A DNA stretch of 64,000 nt from Phascolomyces articulosus (Eukaryota > Mucoromycota > Mucoromycetes > Mucorales > Lichtheimiaceae), in contig JAIXMP010000071.1 in the NCBI GenBank assembly GCA_025677815.1, positions 1 through 64,000 of the forward strand. The letters run 5' to 3'. The position numbers and the translations under genes were made by a program. This document shows, piece after piece, positions 38,467-51,580 of this stretch. The notes beneath the pieces were generated by a model. The model did no database searches, was not told the origin of the DNA, and worked only from the letters and a program-made list of their open reading frames with translations. Each line of letters begins with the position of its first letter. Within the stretch, counting starts at the first letter, position 1.

Positions 38467-40435
38467 TTAGTGTTGTTGTTTTCGAAAAACAAAATCCACA
38501 TATTGTGTATTTGGAAGACAAGCAACTTGAATTGAAATAATTTCATCTCCCATCATATTGGTAGGATAGTAAGCTTGTCCCCGGCTCGGAAGTACCAAAA
38601 CAGGTAATTTTCCTTGTCGAATATGAGAGTCAAAAAATTCAACACCTTCTTCTTGTTCTTCTTCATACGGAGGAGAATACATCATCATCCCTTGATAAGG
38701 AACAGGTTGTTGTTGTTGTTGTTGCTTTTTTTTCTTTTTCCTTTTTTTACGATTGATTTTGTTCATCTTTTGTTGATAATCGGTTAATAATTTTTGATTG
38801 ATATAATCAAATGTGATCCATACATTTGGTTCATCTGTATTATTATTATTATTATTATTGTTGTTGTTTTCGTTGGATGTAATGGCACGAAACACCCATA
38901 CGTGTTTGAGATTGGCTATCTTCCATAAATGCTTTGAATCTTGTAATGGAAGTTGGGTATTGGATGAGTTACTAGAATTGTTTATAAGAGTGGTATCACT
39001 GATATTATTATTATTGTTCATTGTTCGGGTATCTTGTTGCTGTTGTTGTGGAGATGCTTGTTGTTGTTGATAAAAGTCTTGATGTGATGGATTAGATGTA
39101 GAAGTAGGGATATGATTATATAATTGACGTAAAAGATCTGCTTGTTGTTTAGAATCAAGAGCATCCCCTAAAGGTCCTTTGGATTGAATAGAATGTACTC
39201 TACCAATAGGTGAAGCAATATGAGGTGGGGAAGGAGTAAAAGGACTTGATGGAGAAGATGATTTATCACGACCTGTTGAAAATATATAGGATAACCATCC
39301 TTTTTTCTTTTTTGGTGGTGTGGAAGAAGAAGAGGCTGTAGACATGGAAGGGGTGGTTGTGATGGAACTTGGCTGTTGCTGTGATTGTGTTGGTTGTTGT
39401 TGTTGTTCAATATTGGTTCCAGTGGATACAGATTGATTCGGTAATGATTCATGTGAACCTATCAATGAATGATGTAATGGTGACAACTGTTCCTGTGGTG
39501 ATGGTAATGAGGTGTGTTGCTGTTGTTGTTGCAAGTCAAGTGCTGGATCCGTAGGGTCCAATGGATCATCGGCTAATACCAAAATATTTCGTTGAGCATT
39601 GGCTTTGGCTAATAATTCATTTTCATTTAATGTGTCATCATCATCATCATCGTCGTCGTCATCATTATTGTTGTCATGATCATTTTCTTCTTCGTCATCA
39701 TCGTTATCCGCACCATCATCATCATAATAATATGCATTGTGAGGAATCTCGGCGCCAAGAGAGGCTGAACGACGCCGCAGATATTGTTGTTGCTGATGAT
39801 GGTGATACCAATCTTCTTCTTCCTATATGTTAAATTTTAAAAAAGGCAATTTGTTTTAGCCCTAAAATAAAACAACAACAAAAAAAAAAAAAAAAACTCC
39901 CATTCCAGCCACTCCCGAAATAAATAAAAAATAATACCTCTTGTTGACTATCATAATATGCATCATCAAAAAATTGTCTTTGTTTTGATAATTTTAGTTC
40001 TCGACGAGTTTTTGCGGATATAGAAGAAGATCGTCGTCTTCGAGGAGATTGTTGTTGTGAAGTAGAAGCGATTCGCCACTGTGATGAAGGTGGAATACGA
40101 TAAAGATCTTCTTCTACTTCATGAAAATCGTGATAAGAAGGATGACGATTTAGTTCATGAGTTGTATTTCCATAACGTCTTTGTCTGGTATTGGTAGAAT
40201 TAGACCGACGACGTTGAGATGGAGGAGGAGGATGTGAATGTGGATATTGATGACAATAAGGATCTTCACAAAGAATGGCTGTTGAAGAAGGTTGTTGTTG
40301 TTGATTTCTTACAGGTCTGGAAGTAGTAGTAGTATTGTATAAAGTATTTCGAATAGAATCGGCTTGATGATCTAATCGATTCATATGTCGTCGAACATAA
40401 TCATCATAATCACGGTTACTTAATGATCCAAGCAT
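38467..40435 (-). CDS. Unrecognised low-complexity protein with a compact C-terminal domain
   Basis: Two minus-strand exons, 39938-40435 and 38467-39822, phase 0, give 617 residues from the ATG at 40435. An AG precedes this ATG directly, so an extra upstream exon is possible. The N-terminus is Arg/Ser/Gln-rich (RRRRSSSISAKTRRELKLSK), then an acidic Asp/Glu run (residues about 200-230), LAKANAQRNILVLADDPLDP, and Gln/Pro/Ser-rich disorder with a GWLSYIFSTGRDKSSSP patch. The last 160 residues look folded: HLWKIANLKHVWVFRAITS, PNVWITFDYINQKLLTDYQQ, FFDSHIRQGKLPVLVLPS and QVACLPNTQYVDFVFRK. The two W-containing segments and VLPSRGQAYYP recall a WWE-like fold, but this is weak. Function unknown. 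Confidence 0.65.
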
Positions 40436-41108
40436 CTATGTTAACATATATAGATGATGGATTCTTTATTTCCATACAATAAAAAAAAGTTTATTTGATT
40501 TGATAATTATTATTTTTTTTTAAAAAAAAAAAGTGAAAGAGAGAGAGAAAAGGAAAAAGGAAAAAGGAAAGAGAGAAAATCACACCTTTGTAAAAGAAAA
40601 ATAGAGAGATGATCAGCCGGTTTTCTATTGCTGTTTGGTCCTGGGGCCAGATTTTTTATGTATGACAAAAAAAAGAATTTTGCTGGTTGGTATCATATAT
40701 ATATATATATATAAGGTTGTTGTTATTATCATTTGCATCAGTATTTCATTCGGGCTGGCTTATTTGGGTATAGTTAAAACAAACGCCCCTCTTCTCCCTG
40801 CCCCCTGCTAATGACTTATATATAAAAAAAAACAAAATAAGCAATTACTAGGAATTAAAAAAAAAAGCATAAAGAAGAGAGAAGAACGTGGTAAATTCAC
40901 TTTTTTTTCTTATTATGCAAAATTTAAAGCCAAGAAACAAAAAAAAAGTATTATGTGTCTATAAATTTTTTACATCCGACTCTCTTTTTTTCTTTCATAT
41001 AAACCTGCTTTAACTCCTTTTTTACTTTCTTTTGATACATACATACATACTTAACTTTTTTTTTTTTTTTGCATTCCCATATTATTTTTATATAAAAGCA
41101 TAATTATT
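40436..41108. promoter_or_regulatory. Divergent promoter region (unknown protein / Zn2Cys6 regulator)
   Basis: 673 bp between divergent starts. It holds GA-rich and A-rich tracts, a TA repeat (40697-40713) and a pyrimidine-rich leader just before 41109. No specific site is recognised. Confidence 0.45.
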
Positions 41109-41153
41109 ATGCATTCCTATTCATCTTCCAATACACAACCTAACAACAATAAC

Positions 41154-41190
<37 letters not shown>

Positions 41191-44100
41191 GACTTGCTGC
41201 CATGTATTTACCTTCTCAACAACAACAACAAACACTAATTCCGCGCTCGGCAACGGCGCCGAAATCACACTCAACGATCCAACCTCCTCCAAATTCTAAT
41301 TTAGAAGGATCGCACACGTCATTACCAATACCTACTTCTTTATCCACTGAAGACTCTACTATGGATCCTACTCGTCAAAAACGAACAAAGAAAGATCGTG
41401 CATGTAAATTATTATTATTATTAGTTTTTGAAAAAAGATCAAAAAAGTTGCATAACTTGTCAAACCATTATTGATTACTCATTTTTATTTTATTTTTTTC
41501 TTGAAAAAAAAAATACTTGTTATTTTTTTTAAATTCATTTTTAATAGGTGATCTATGTCGAAGAAAAAAAATACGGTATGGTAAATTTTATTTTTTAATA
41601 ATAATAACAAGAATTTAAATATGCTATAGAAAGAGAGGTATATATATATATTATCGAAACTCAAATAAGCTTTTTATTCCTTCTAACGGCATTGGGGGGG
41701 GGAATGGATAAAAAAAAATAGATGTGATTATAGTCAAGCATATCCACAATTATCTTGTACTTCTTGTAAAAGTTATGGAAAACAATGCACGTTTAATGAG
41801 GTAATTTCTTCTCTCTCTTATTGTTGTTTATTAAGAATGGATGAGAGATAAAAAAAAAATATCGTCCTCTCCCATCCCCCCCAAAAAAAACTGACAGGCT
41901 ATTAACATGTGATATATATATATATATAATTAAGGCTGCGAAAAAGCGCGGACCACCTAAAGGATATGTGGAAGGATTAGAAAATCGATTACGAAGGATG
42001 GAAGAAATGTTAATGAATGTGGCTAATGCGGGTCGATTATCGCCTGAAAGTTATCAGGATTTGATACAAGAGAAAGGGAATGATATATCTTCTATAACAA
42101 CAAAGAAACGATCTGAAAAACGACAAAAAATATCACCTCCTTCTCCTACTTCTTCTACTGGATCTACAACCATGATTCAAGAAAATGCTTCAAGTCACAA
42201 TGGTGTGACCAACCCTCTAGATAACAACAATGCCGATCCTAATAATAATAATAGCGGTGGTGCTGGTGGTAGTACGGCAGATTCGTATTCCTATGTGGGT
42301 AGTTCTTCTGGGTTTCATTTACTTGGCAAGTTATTTCCAAAAAATAGTTTTCCATCCCATTCCAATATTTGTTCTTCAGATTTTGCTGAAGATGAATCTG
42401 ATATGATGGTGGAACGATTACCTGAAGAACCTATCAGTCTAGTGTCCATGAATGATATAGAGAGTTCACATCAATGGGAATTACCTCATAAAGATGTTGT
42501 TGATCGATTAATTGAATTGTAAGTAGGGGGATGTATATCTGAACAAACGAACAAATTAAAGGAAAGGGAAGGCTAACCTCTTTTTTTTTTGTCTGATATA
42601 TATATATATATATATATTAGATACTTTAAAAAGATGAATGTATTTATTCCCATTGTGGATGAAGCCGATTTTTATGAAGAATATAGAAAAGAAACAGGAA
42701 GCACGATTCCTCGTAATTTAATCCTTGCGATATGTCGAGCGTCAGCTCGATTATTAGATGAAGATGATTGGGTGATCAAGAAACATAATATTAATCGTAC
42801 CGATCTTTTTGTTGCCTTGGCGGATGCTTTAATATGTGAAAACATTGATTTTATGAGTCCTACGATTGATAAGATTCAAATCTTATTATTAAGTTCATGT
42901 AGTGCTCGGAAATGGGCTGCTGAAAGTACGGATTGGTTAGGTATTAGTTTAGCTGTTAAAATGGTAAGTTGAAATGTGGTTATTGGAGGGGAGGGGGAGG
43001 GAAAATAAGGAACTAGAAAGAAAGAAAAAAAAGTGATCCATTTTTTTTTCCAGAAAATATATAAATAAATAAATAAATGGGATATTTTTATATTGATACA
43101 ATTATGATTCATGATTTTTAGGCACAGGACCTTGGGTTACATCGATCCAATACACAATTAGGTATTCCAAGTCATAAGATGGAAGCACGAAAACGATTAT
43201 GGTGGTCTGCTTATGTATTAGATAGATGGATCTGTGCCACTTTGGGCAGGTAAAGTATATTTATCTATTCATGCAAAAAATAAAATAAAAATAAATAGTG
43301 TTTGGTTATATAATCAAAATTGGGACATGTTTATATAAGCAAATGTATCCGATCATCATCATCATGGCTTTTTTTTTTGACACTCAAAATAATCTCCTAC
43401 CCAAAAAAAACCCTTATCCATTTTTTTTTTTTTCAATTAGACCACTCACCATATCGGATGCTGATTGCGATGTTGAATTACCAATGACAGAAGGAAATAA
43501 TCAATATGCATTTATTCGTTATTTTACCACATTATCCGCGATTCTTGGTGACATTCTTCGTATCTTATGTTCCCCGCGTGCTCGAAGTTTTTCTGATAAG
43601 CGTCGCGGAATGGATGAAATTTACCGGAGCCTTAACACAACCTTGGAAGAATGGGATCAAAGACTTCCGAACCAATGGAAATTCAGTGCCACTGAGATGG
43701 AGCGTATTGGAAGAAAGGATTTAGATTATGATCTTGAAATTAAACTGAATTTTGGAGGTAATGAACTTTTGTTGTGCTAAAAGAAAATGGGTCAACTTCT
43801 CTCATTCTAATGAATGATATTATATATATATATATATATAGCTGGGCAATTACGATTAGCGTATTATTCTGTATTATTATTATTAAAACGACCCTTTGTT
43901 GCCACCAGTGAAGGAAATGAATTCGAAGTTCCGGATGAATGTTATGACGCTATCCAATCCATTTTAAATATTGCAGAAGTGATGCAGGTGAAATCTATGC
44001 TGAGTTTTAGTTGGTCCCTGACAAGTAAGTAATATCATCGCATCATTCATTTGAATGATAAAAAAATGATAAGTGTGCCTTAAAAAAAAACATATAACAC

Positions 44101-44352
44101 ATGTGTAGCGGTGAATCAAAAAAGACAGGACGGAATAAGAAAAAGCTGATTATATAATCTACAAAATAGGTTACATCATGTTCCAAGTATTGATAGTGAC
44201 CCTGTTACTGCTCCGAAGTCCTGATCAACAGATTGCCACGAATGCTGAAAAATGTGTTGAACGATTATTGAATCAATATCGAAGACTTGAGACTTATATT
44301 GCTGAGGTAACATACTATTTTTATTATTATTTTACTAGAAATGCCATAGTAA

Positions 44353-44388
<36 letters not shown>

Positions 44389-44903
44389 CCATATGGGTGT
44401 ACAATTCTAGTACTTTACGGAAAGTTTTTTTTTTATGGGAAACTTGAACAAGAACTTTAATTATATATGATTTATATAGCCTTCCGTCATCCCAGTATTA
44501 GAAATTTTGGAACGATTGGTTAAAGATACAAATAATAAGAAAGAAGATCCTAAATTAAAATGTTCTTCCTCATCTTCGTCATCCTCATCCACATCTCATG
44601 AAAAGAATGCCTCTTCTACTTCCATATCCTCTTTATCAGGAATTGAATCCACTGCTTCGTCAGGCGAGGTGACACGTGCATCAGCAACAGGAACAACAGA
44701 ACAACAACAACAATATGGAATGCCTCTCTGGGGAGCATCCAGTGGATTAGATTGGCAAGGCACGTGTTTCAAATTTATTTATTTATTTATTTAGTTAATA
44801 TATGTAAAGAAATGAAACGATCTAATGATGAAATATATATTTTTATATAGATTTAATGGATATATTAGCAGATAGTGGATATCAAGCATTAAAAGGGAAA
44901 TAA
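41109..44903 (+). CDS. Zn2Cys6 fungal transcription factor (11 exons)
   Basis: Exons 41109-41403, 41548-41575, 41722-41800, 41935-42518, 42621-42963, 43122-43249, 43441-43757, 43842-44024, 44170-44306, 44480-44759 and 44851-44903 give 808 residues. The binuclear cluster CDLCRRKKIRCDYSQAYP...CTSCKSYGKQC (about residues 99-128) is assembled from three small exons. It is followed by the linker AAKKRGPPKGYVEGLENRLR with a coiled coil. A fungal_trans domain spans about residues 330-600 (FKKMNVFIPIVDEADFYEEY; AQDLGLHRSN; RKRLWWSAYVLDRWICATLG). The protein is a DNA-binding regulator; the KKRGPPKGY linker is common in Mucoromycota Zn-cluster proteins. N-terminal Asn repeats and a C-terminal Ser-rich stretch are disordered. 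The last intron (44760-44850) uses a GC donor. Target genes are unknown; GALT lies next downstream but a link is speculative. Confidence 0.88.
44760..44850 (+). other. GC-AG intron
   Basis: The last intron of the Zn2Cys6 gene begins CAAG|GCACGT and ends TATAG. Only this donor joins ...GLDWQ to DLMDILADSGYQALKGK in frame and makes the CDS divisible by three. Confidence 0.7.
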
Positions 44904-45528
44904 TAATAAAATAGCATTTCAATTCATCCTTTCATCACCATGATAAAAAAAAAGGGGTCCTTCTCTATTAATAATATACGATGGTTACATTGGTATATTA
45001 GCTTACCGGATATATATTATTATTCACACACACACACACATACACTTGTAGTATTATAATAAGCAACAGGGACCTTTTCTCTCTCTTTCTCTCTCTCTGT
45101 TACAAAACAATCTTTTTTTTTAAGGTTTCTCAAACAGAATTACATAACCCTATGTATTAGGTCGGACAATGCATTTTTTTTTATCATGTTTAAACTTCCG
45201 ACGTGTTATATAATCAAGGTGCAACCGCGGGATTGGATGGAAAACCTTAGCAAAAAGGAAGCTAAAACTAGCAAAAATATATAAAAAAGAAAAGGGGAAA
45301 ATACAACGCAACCTTTTTTTTTTTTCATTATATTTCAACTAGACTACCACACACAGGAGAGGAAAAGAAAAAACAAAACCTATACCTCTTCTTTTATATA
45401 CACTATCTCTCTCTCTCTCTCTCTCTTTTTTTTTTATATACATACAAAGAAGTATTCCCTCCCCCACCTATATCTATTATCAAACGAATCTATAAATATA
45501 TCAACAAAAAAAATAACAACACATCATT
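44904..45528. promoter_or_regulatory. 3' region of Zn2Cys6 gene and GALT promoter
   Basis: 625 bp with CA repeat (45027-45040), CT repeats (45081-45098 and 45404-45424) and a TATAAATATA box-like stretch at about 45490-45500 before the GALT start. No gene is seen. Confidence 0.5.
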
Positions 45529-46676
<1,148 letters not shown>

Positions 46677-46969
46677 TTTTTTTTTCTTCTTACATATATA
46701 CACTACTACATTTACATTTATATACACACACACAACATACACACACACACACACTTTTTATATACACTCTTACATTTTACAACTGCAACTTCAATTCCCT
46801 ACACAGACAACATTTCTCTCTTTTCATCAACTCCATTTTTTTTTTATCTTTATTATAAAAAATTTTCAATTACTAAAAAAAAGAAAAAAATGAACAAATA
46901 CAAAATCACTGTAGATAATAACACATAATTTGTATATAATTTTTTTTTATTATATAAATATATATATCT

Positions 46970-47220
46970 ATTTTAGACTCTGGTGGAAGTGGCGACAAAA
47001 ACTGTCGTCCTTTCTTAGACTCTTGCTTTTTTCCATCCTCCAATGTTGTTCCACTTCTTTTCTTACTACTTCTTCGTCTAATACTACTACTACTACTACC
47101 ACGACTACGACTACGACTAATTTGTCAACTTTGACAACTCAACAACAACAACAACATCGTCATACGAATGGAAACGAAAAAGTGACTTCAGCAACAACTA
47201 CTACATCATCATCATCATGA
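46970..47220 (+). CDS. Possible 3' exon of a Thr-rich small protein
   Basis: Open from a TTTTAG acceptor-like site, reading LWWKWRQKLSSFLRLLLFSI, a Cys pair, then Ser/Thr-rich sequence and QQQQQHRHTNGNEK to a TGA at 47218-47220. The poly-Thr stretch uses ACT, ACC, ACG and ACA, which hints that the protein is selected rather than the DNA repeat. No upstream exon joining in phase was found, so this may be spurious or part of the GALT 3' region. Confidence 0.25.
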
Positions 47221-48315
47221 TAATGATTTTATACTTTCTCTCTCTCTATGTGTATGTGTATGTCTCTCGCTCTTGTTTGAACCCTGTTTTTTTTTCCTTT
47301 TGGTTATATAATAACAAGACAAAGCATGATTTTTCCACACACCCTTATTATTTTGACTTTTGGTGAGAAAAATATAACTTCTCCCACCTACTTATTTATT
47401 CTTTTACCCAAGTATTCGGATAACCCACAAAAAAAATATCAGTTTGTATTACTTTATTTCTTATTTGTTTCTATTATTTATTATTTCTGTACATTATATC
47501 CTATTATATTCTATTATTTATTTATTATTATTATTATTTATTTCATGGCAATAACATCCCATTTTTTGTTTTCCAAGCAATTTAATAGTATCATGAGGAT
47601 TAAGCAATAGAAGGGAGGAGGAGTGTTGTTTTTTTTAATAAATTAAATTGTAAGTGGGAACCTTTTTCTAAATCAAGTTACTTTGGGTTGTACATTATGA
47701 TGTATGGGAAATTTATAAAAGTTATGAAAAATGTTGTCAGCAGACAAAATAGACTGATGAGCAATTTAAATACTTGGAATATTATTCAATAGTATAATAT
47801 ATATATATATATATATAATAAATGTAAGAATAATCTATTGAGCGTTTTTTTAACTTTATCTTTCAATAGGAACATGGACTAATAGATCACTGGTTTCTTT
47901 CCCACTGTATAGCCAGATGATGATCCCGCCCCTCTCTCCCTGAAACAAAATAATAAAGTTAATGGTGCGGTTTATATAAAAGTACTTTTTGTCTTAGAGT
48001 ACTAGGTTTTTTTTTCTTACACCTTGAAGAATACTTTCTTTGAACCATAGGTCTGTAGTTTAAAATTTTATTTTATTATTGTGGAAGATTAGTTGACCTA
48101 CACCTGTAGGTATTTGGGAATAAAATTAATTAAATGGATGATTAAAAGGCAAAACTGAAAAAACCTCTAATAGAGGAAAAAGTAATGCTTGATTACGGTA
48201 TACAAAGTAGTGATAATGGAGATATATAATTAAAGTATAAAATATATATTGTGTGGAGAAAGAGAGAAAGTGGGAATGGGTGGTAAGAAAGAAAATAACA
48301 CACCTAAGTGTGTTA
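47221..48315. other. AT-rich gene-free spacer
   Basis: About 1.1 kb with TTA repeats (47517-47539) and a TA run (47797-47818). No coding signal is seen on either strand. Confidence 0.5.
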
Positions 48316-48603
48316 TTCATCATATATAGCTGGCTGTTCTAGTTCTTCTTCTGGGTCTGGTTCATTATCATCATCAAATATTTCGTCTGGATGGCTCAGG
48401 CGATCGATCTCTCGTATGACGTGAATCAATGCTGGTCATGTTTTATCCCATTAACCAAATGTAAAGACATCCTTCAGATCGAGGTAAACTTGTTCACTAT
48501 ATGGTCGATTGCTTGCATATTGTTTGGGAGGCTAGGGTATTTCTCCAAAAGCTTCGGTTAAATCTCGGAATCTTAGCTGTAGTAGAGTGCACTTGGAGAA
48601 ATG

Positions 48604-48608
<5 letters not shown>

Positions 48609-48634
<26 letters not shown>

Positions 48635-48636
48635 TG
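48609..48636. repeat. 28-nt poly-T run
   Basis: Uninterrupted T run inside the decayed gene region; it breaks any reading through this point. Confidence 0.8.
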
Positions 48637-49952
48637 CTTTACTTGACACCATAGGTCTGTTAACTGATTAAAAAGGTAGCGTAATTATTCTTAAAATTTA
48701 TTTTGATTATATATTATTTAATGAAAATATATGTAAATGCTGTTTTGGTGGGAACATATATGATAAAGATTGAGAATGAAAGAGAAAATATTGTTAAAAT
48801 GGTGTGGGATGAGTAATATTGAATTGAAAAATATAGTGCGAAAAAAAAAATAATTACTTTAAGCCAAGAGAGTGAGGCGTCACTGGTTTCTCTACTTCCA
48901 CCTCTTCGTCCTGATAATGATGGTGTATGCGAAAAAACTTGCTGATGAGATAAATGATTTTGTTGATGAAGACGATGATGATGCAACTGAGAAAAGGAGT
49001 TGCGGCTGTTACTTCATGAGGAATCTAGTACTGGGTGGAATACTAGTTTCTATATCTTCAATAACTTATAAAATGGTGCTTTTGATTGATGAAATGTACT
49101 TCATGATTGCTAAAACGTTGATTGAAAATACTCCAATATTGGATGAGGTGATTGTATATCTTGAAGTGTGATTAATACGGCATATAGATCCACAAGCATA
49201 AAATCCATGTTGATCAAATAAAAAGAATAGCCTACTATGTAAACATAGTTTCATCATGAGTACATTTGCATCGCTGTTTTAAGTTCAAAATGAATAAGCA
49301 TAATAGAGAAACATTTTTACCCATCATTATGATTCCAAACGTAGATATGTAATTCTTTTTGTCAGGATATTTTTCAAGCATACCAAGAACATTTGAATTG
49401 TGATTCGATCATTTCCTTCGTGTCAGTTTCTCCTTCATCACTTTGTCATAGTAAAAATTCCTGGTGTCATTACTTTTCTTTTTGGACACTCCATGTACGA
49501 TTATTATTATACTATTCTTTATAACTCTTTGTAATGTGCAGCACTTTCTGCTTAACATCTTTTACGTTCTTTTTAAATCTCTTATTATCTTTATTATTTA
49601 TATTGGCTACGGTTCTTTTATCCGCCAAAAATAATTACGACAACTTCTTGCTGCTTCATCACACAGCTATATTCTCCTCTATCGTATAAAATTCTCAAGT
49701 CGACTTTTGTGTCATGACCTTTCCGTTTTCCAAGTAGTTCGTCCTGCGTTTTGTTTTTACTTATTGCTACTCTCTCCTGTTCACCTCTAAGATGTACATA
49801 ATCATATAAATAACCATCAGCACTTTGTAATAAAACTAATGCCATTAATAATGAAAAAAAAAGAATCCCCAGAAAATAAATATAGTTACCAATGTACTAA
49901 CTACCATTGTATCATTAAAAGAATATCTGATCATGGACCAAATTCAGCAAAT

Positions 49953-50001
49953 TGTTATATCATTTTATAAATTGTTATATCATTTTATAAATTGTTAGAA
50001 C
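49953..50001. repeat. Short tandem duplication (about 20 bp)
   Basis: AAATTGTTATATCATTTTAT occurs twice in direct tandem followed by AAATTGTTA, within a likely intron of the decayed gene. Confidence 0.6.
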
Positions 50002-50159
50002 CTTTAAAGAAATTTTATTTATAACACGACATCAATTGAATAATACATTATCGAAACAAGGTAATGGTATAGTTTTTGTTTTGTTTTGTTTTTGTACGGA
50101 TATACTGTAGCCAAATGTTCCATGATACAGGTTTTTGCACTAGATTCCATGCATCTTGA

Positions 50160-50167
50160 TTTAAGTT
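50160..50167. repeat. Left target-site duplication of the MULE
   Basis: TTTAAGTT directly precedes the left inverted repeat and recurs directly after the right one at 56780-56787. Eight bases fits the 8-11 bp typical of Mutator-like elements. Confidence 0.9.
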
Positions 50168-50344
50168 GAGAATTACTACACGCGTAGGCTTCATTCGAAG
50201 TCAGATAGGTTATTATTCGAAGCCAGACTACACGCGTAGGTTACACACCAGTCATCTTAGGACCAACCTACGTGCAACCTACGCGTGTAGTCTGACTTCA
50301 AATACTATACAACTTGTGCGACCTGTCATACTACATGCGTGGTC
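50168..50344 (+). repeat. Left terminal inverted repeat of the MULE
   Basis: 177 bp matching the reverse complement of 56624-56779 with few substitutions and one 21-bp insertion near 50190-50210. It contains three copies of a CTACACGCGTAGG-type unit, some followed by TCTGACTTCRAAT, in both orientations. These are likely transposase-binding sites, since ACGCGT is itself palindromic. Confidence 0.85.
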
Positions 50345-51580
50345 AGACTCCAGTTTAATAAATGATAAAGAAAAAAAAAACCCTTATAATGCAAATCTGA
50401 TTTACCTCATACATTGTTACATAAATTTGTGAAAATCAATAAATTACACAACGGGCACTTCTATTTTAAAATATCATAATGACATAGTGTTTTATCTAGT
50501 AGGAACATTTGCATAACACAATATTATTAGAGGAATGATCAACATTTTCATTAAATTACACATCTTATACATCTACATATGAACAGTTGCTAGTGATAAT
50601 CAATCAAACACTGATGTCGATTACTATTATTATGGAAATTCCATGAATGCACATATAGATCATTTATATTGCGATATAATTATGTTATTGTCAAGGAAGC
50701 ACATATATACAGATCATTAAAATATACATAACCTTGCATAATTGGGATGGTATATACAACTCTATCAAGATCTTAAAATTATACAGTTTTTAAATAAAAT
50801 GAGTACAAGCTATAATAGTTACTTACTGATAGTAATGCTTATTATAGATATTAATATGTTAACTCACATATATAATGAAACAAAACAGTTGTAAGCAAAT
50901 GCAGCTTATTAGCTATTATACATATATATATTGATGATGTATAGATTTGTGCTATTTAATGAATTCTTACAAAATATGTTTGTAAGGTATATAAGCGAAG
51001 TAGTAAATATATGGTGCCTGTAAAACATTGCTCAGCACACAAATTTGCTAACATATAATGGAGGTTGATGGTCGACATTCCCATTAATATGTTTTTTTTT
51101 TGGTCTCTATATACAATCTCATGCTTAATCGTGCATATGATTTGTCATCTTTAGTACTCCATAGATACACATGTCAATCAACAAAATATATGTATAATTT
51201 TATGCCGTGTTCATAATCTGCATTTCGATTTTAAACATTTTTTTTCTAACATTATATACAACCACATGTTCGGCTAGCATGTGCATGATATAATATTCTA
51301 AATATTACTTGGTCACATATGTTGTTGATCATTGACTTTATGGGCTACCTATTATTGCAATTATGCACAGCATGATATGATATACACGGTGCATCTCATT
51401 TAAAGCAGATCAGCACTTGAATATGATTAATACTTTAGTCAAGTAATACTTGGTCTTACAGGAACAACTTTTTTACGTATTTAAGTCTTGATTTGATGAG
51501 TATATAAATAAAGTTGGTTGAAACATCAAAAAATATTATCACTACATTTTTTTTGTTATAACTACAACATTACCTATATC
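50345..51580. promoter_or_regulatory. Element-internal 5' region of the MULE gene
   Basis: 1.24 kb of AT-rich non-coding DNA between the left repeat and the first ATG. TATAAATAAA at 51502-51511, 70 bp before the start codon, is a plausible TATA element. No ORF of note. Confidence 0.4.

Larger units (their letters stand above)
48316..50159 (-). pseudogene. 3' part of a decayed gene split by the MULE element
   Basis: Minus-strand pieces look coding but are separated by stops and frame changes. In transcript order: SWNIWLQYI near 50090 (left side of the element); an ATG-started frame 49618-49845 (SADGYLYDYVHLRGEQE...GHDTKVDLRILYDRGEYSC); 49355-49415 (ITIQMFLVCLKNILTKRITY); 49066-49250 (QHGFYACGSICRINHTSRYT...NVLAIMKYISSIKSTIL); 48859-49000 (HLSHQQVFSHTPSLSGRRGG); and a tail 48316-48440 (HVIREIDRLSHPDEIFDDDN...PAIYDE stop). 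The matching 5' pieces lie beyond the element at 56788-58400. Family not recognised; it resembles the Lys/Asp-rich unknown proteins repeated in mucoralean genomes, from memory only. Confidence 0.45.

Noticed and set aside
40436..40620. Extra 5' exon for the 38.5-40.4 kb gene because an AG precedes its ATG
   Set aside because: No ATG-started upstream exon with a donor in phase could be found; kept only as a note.
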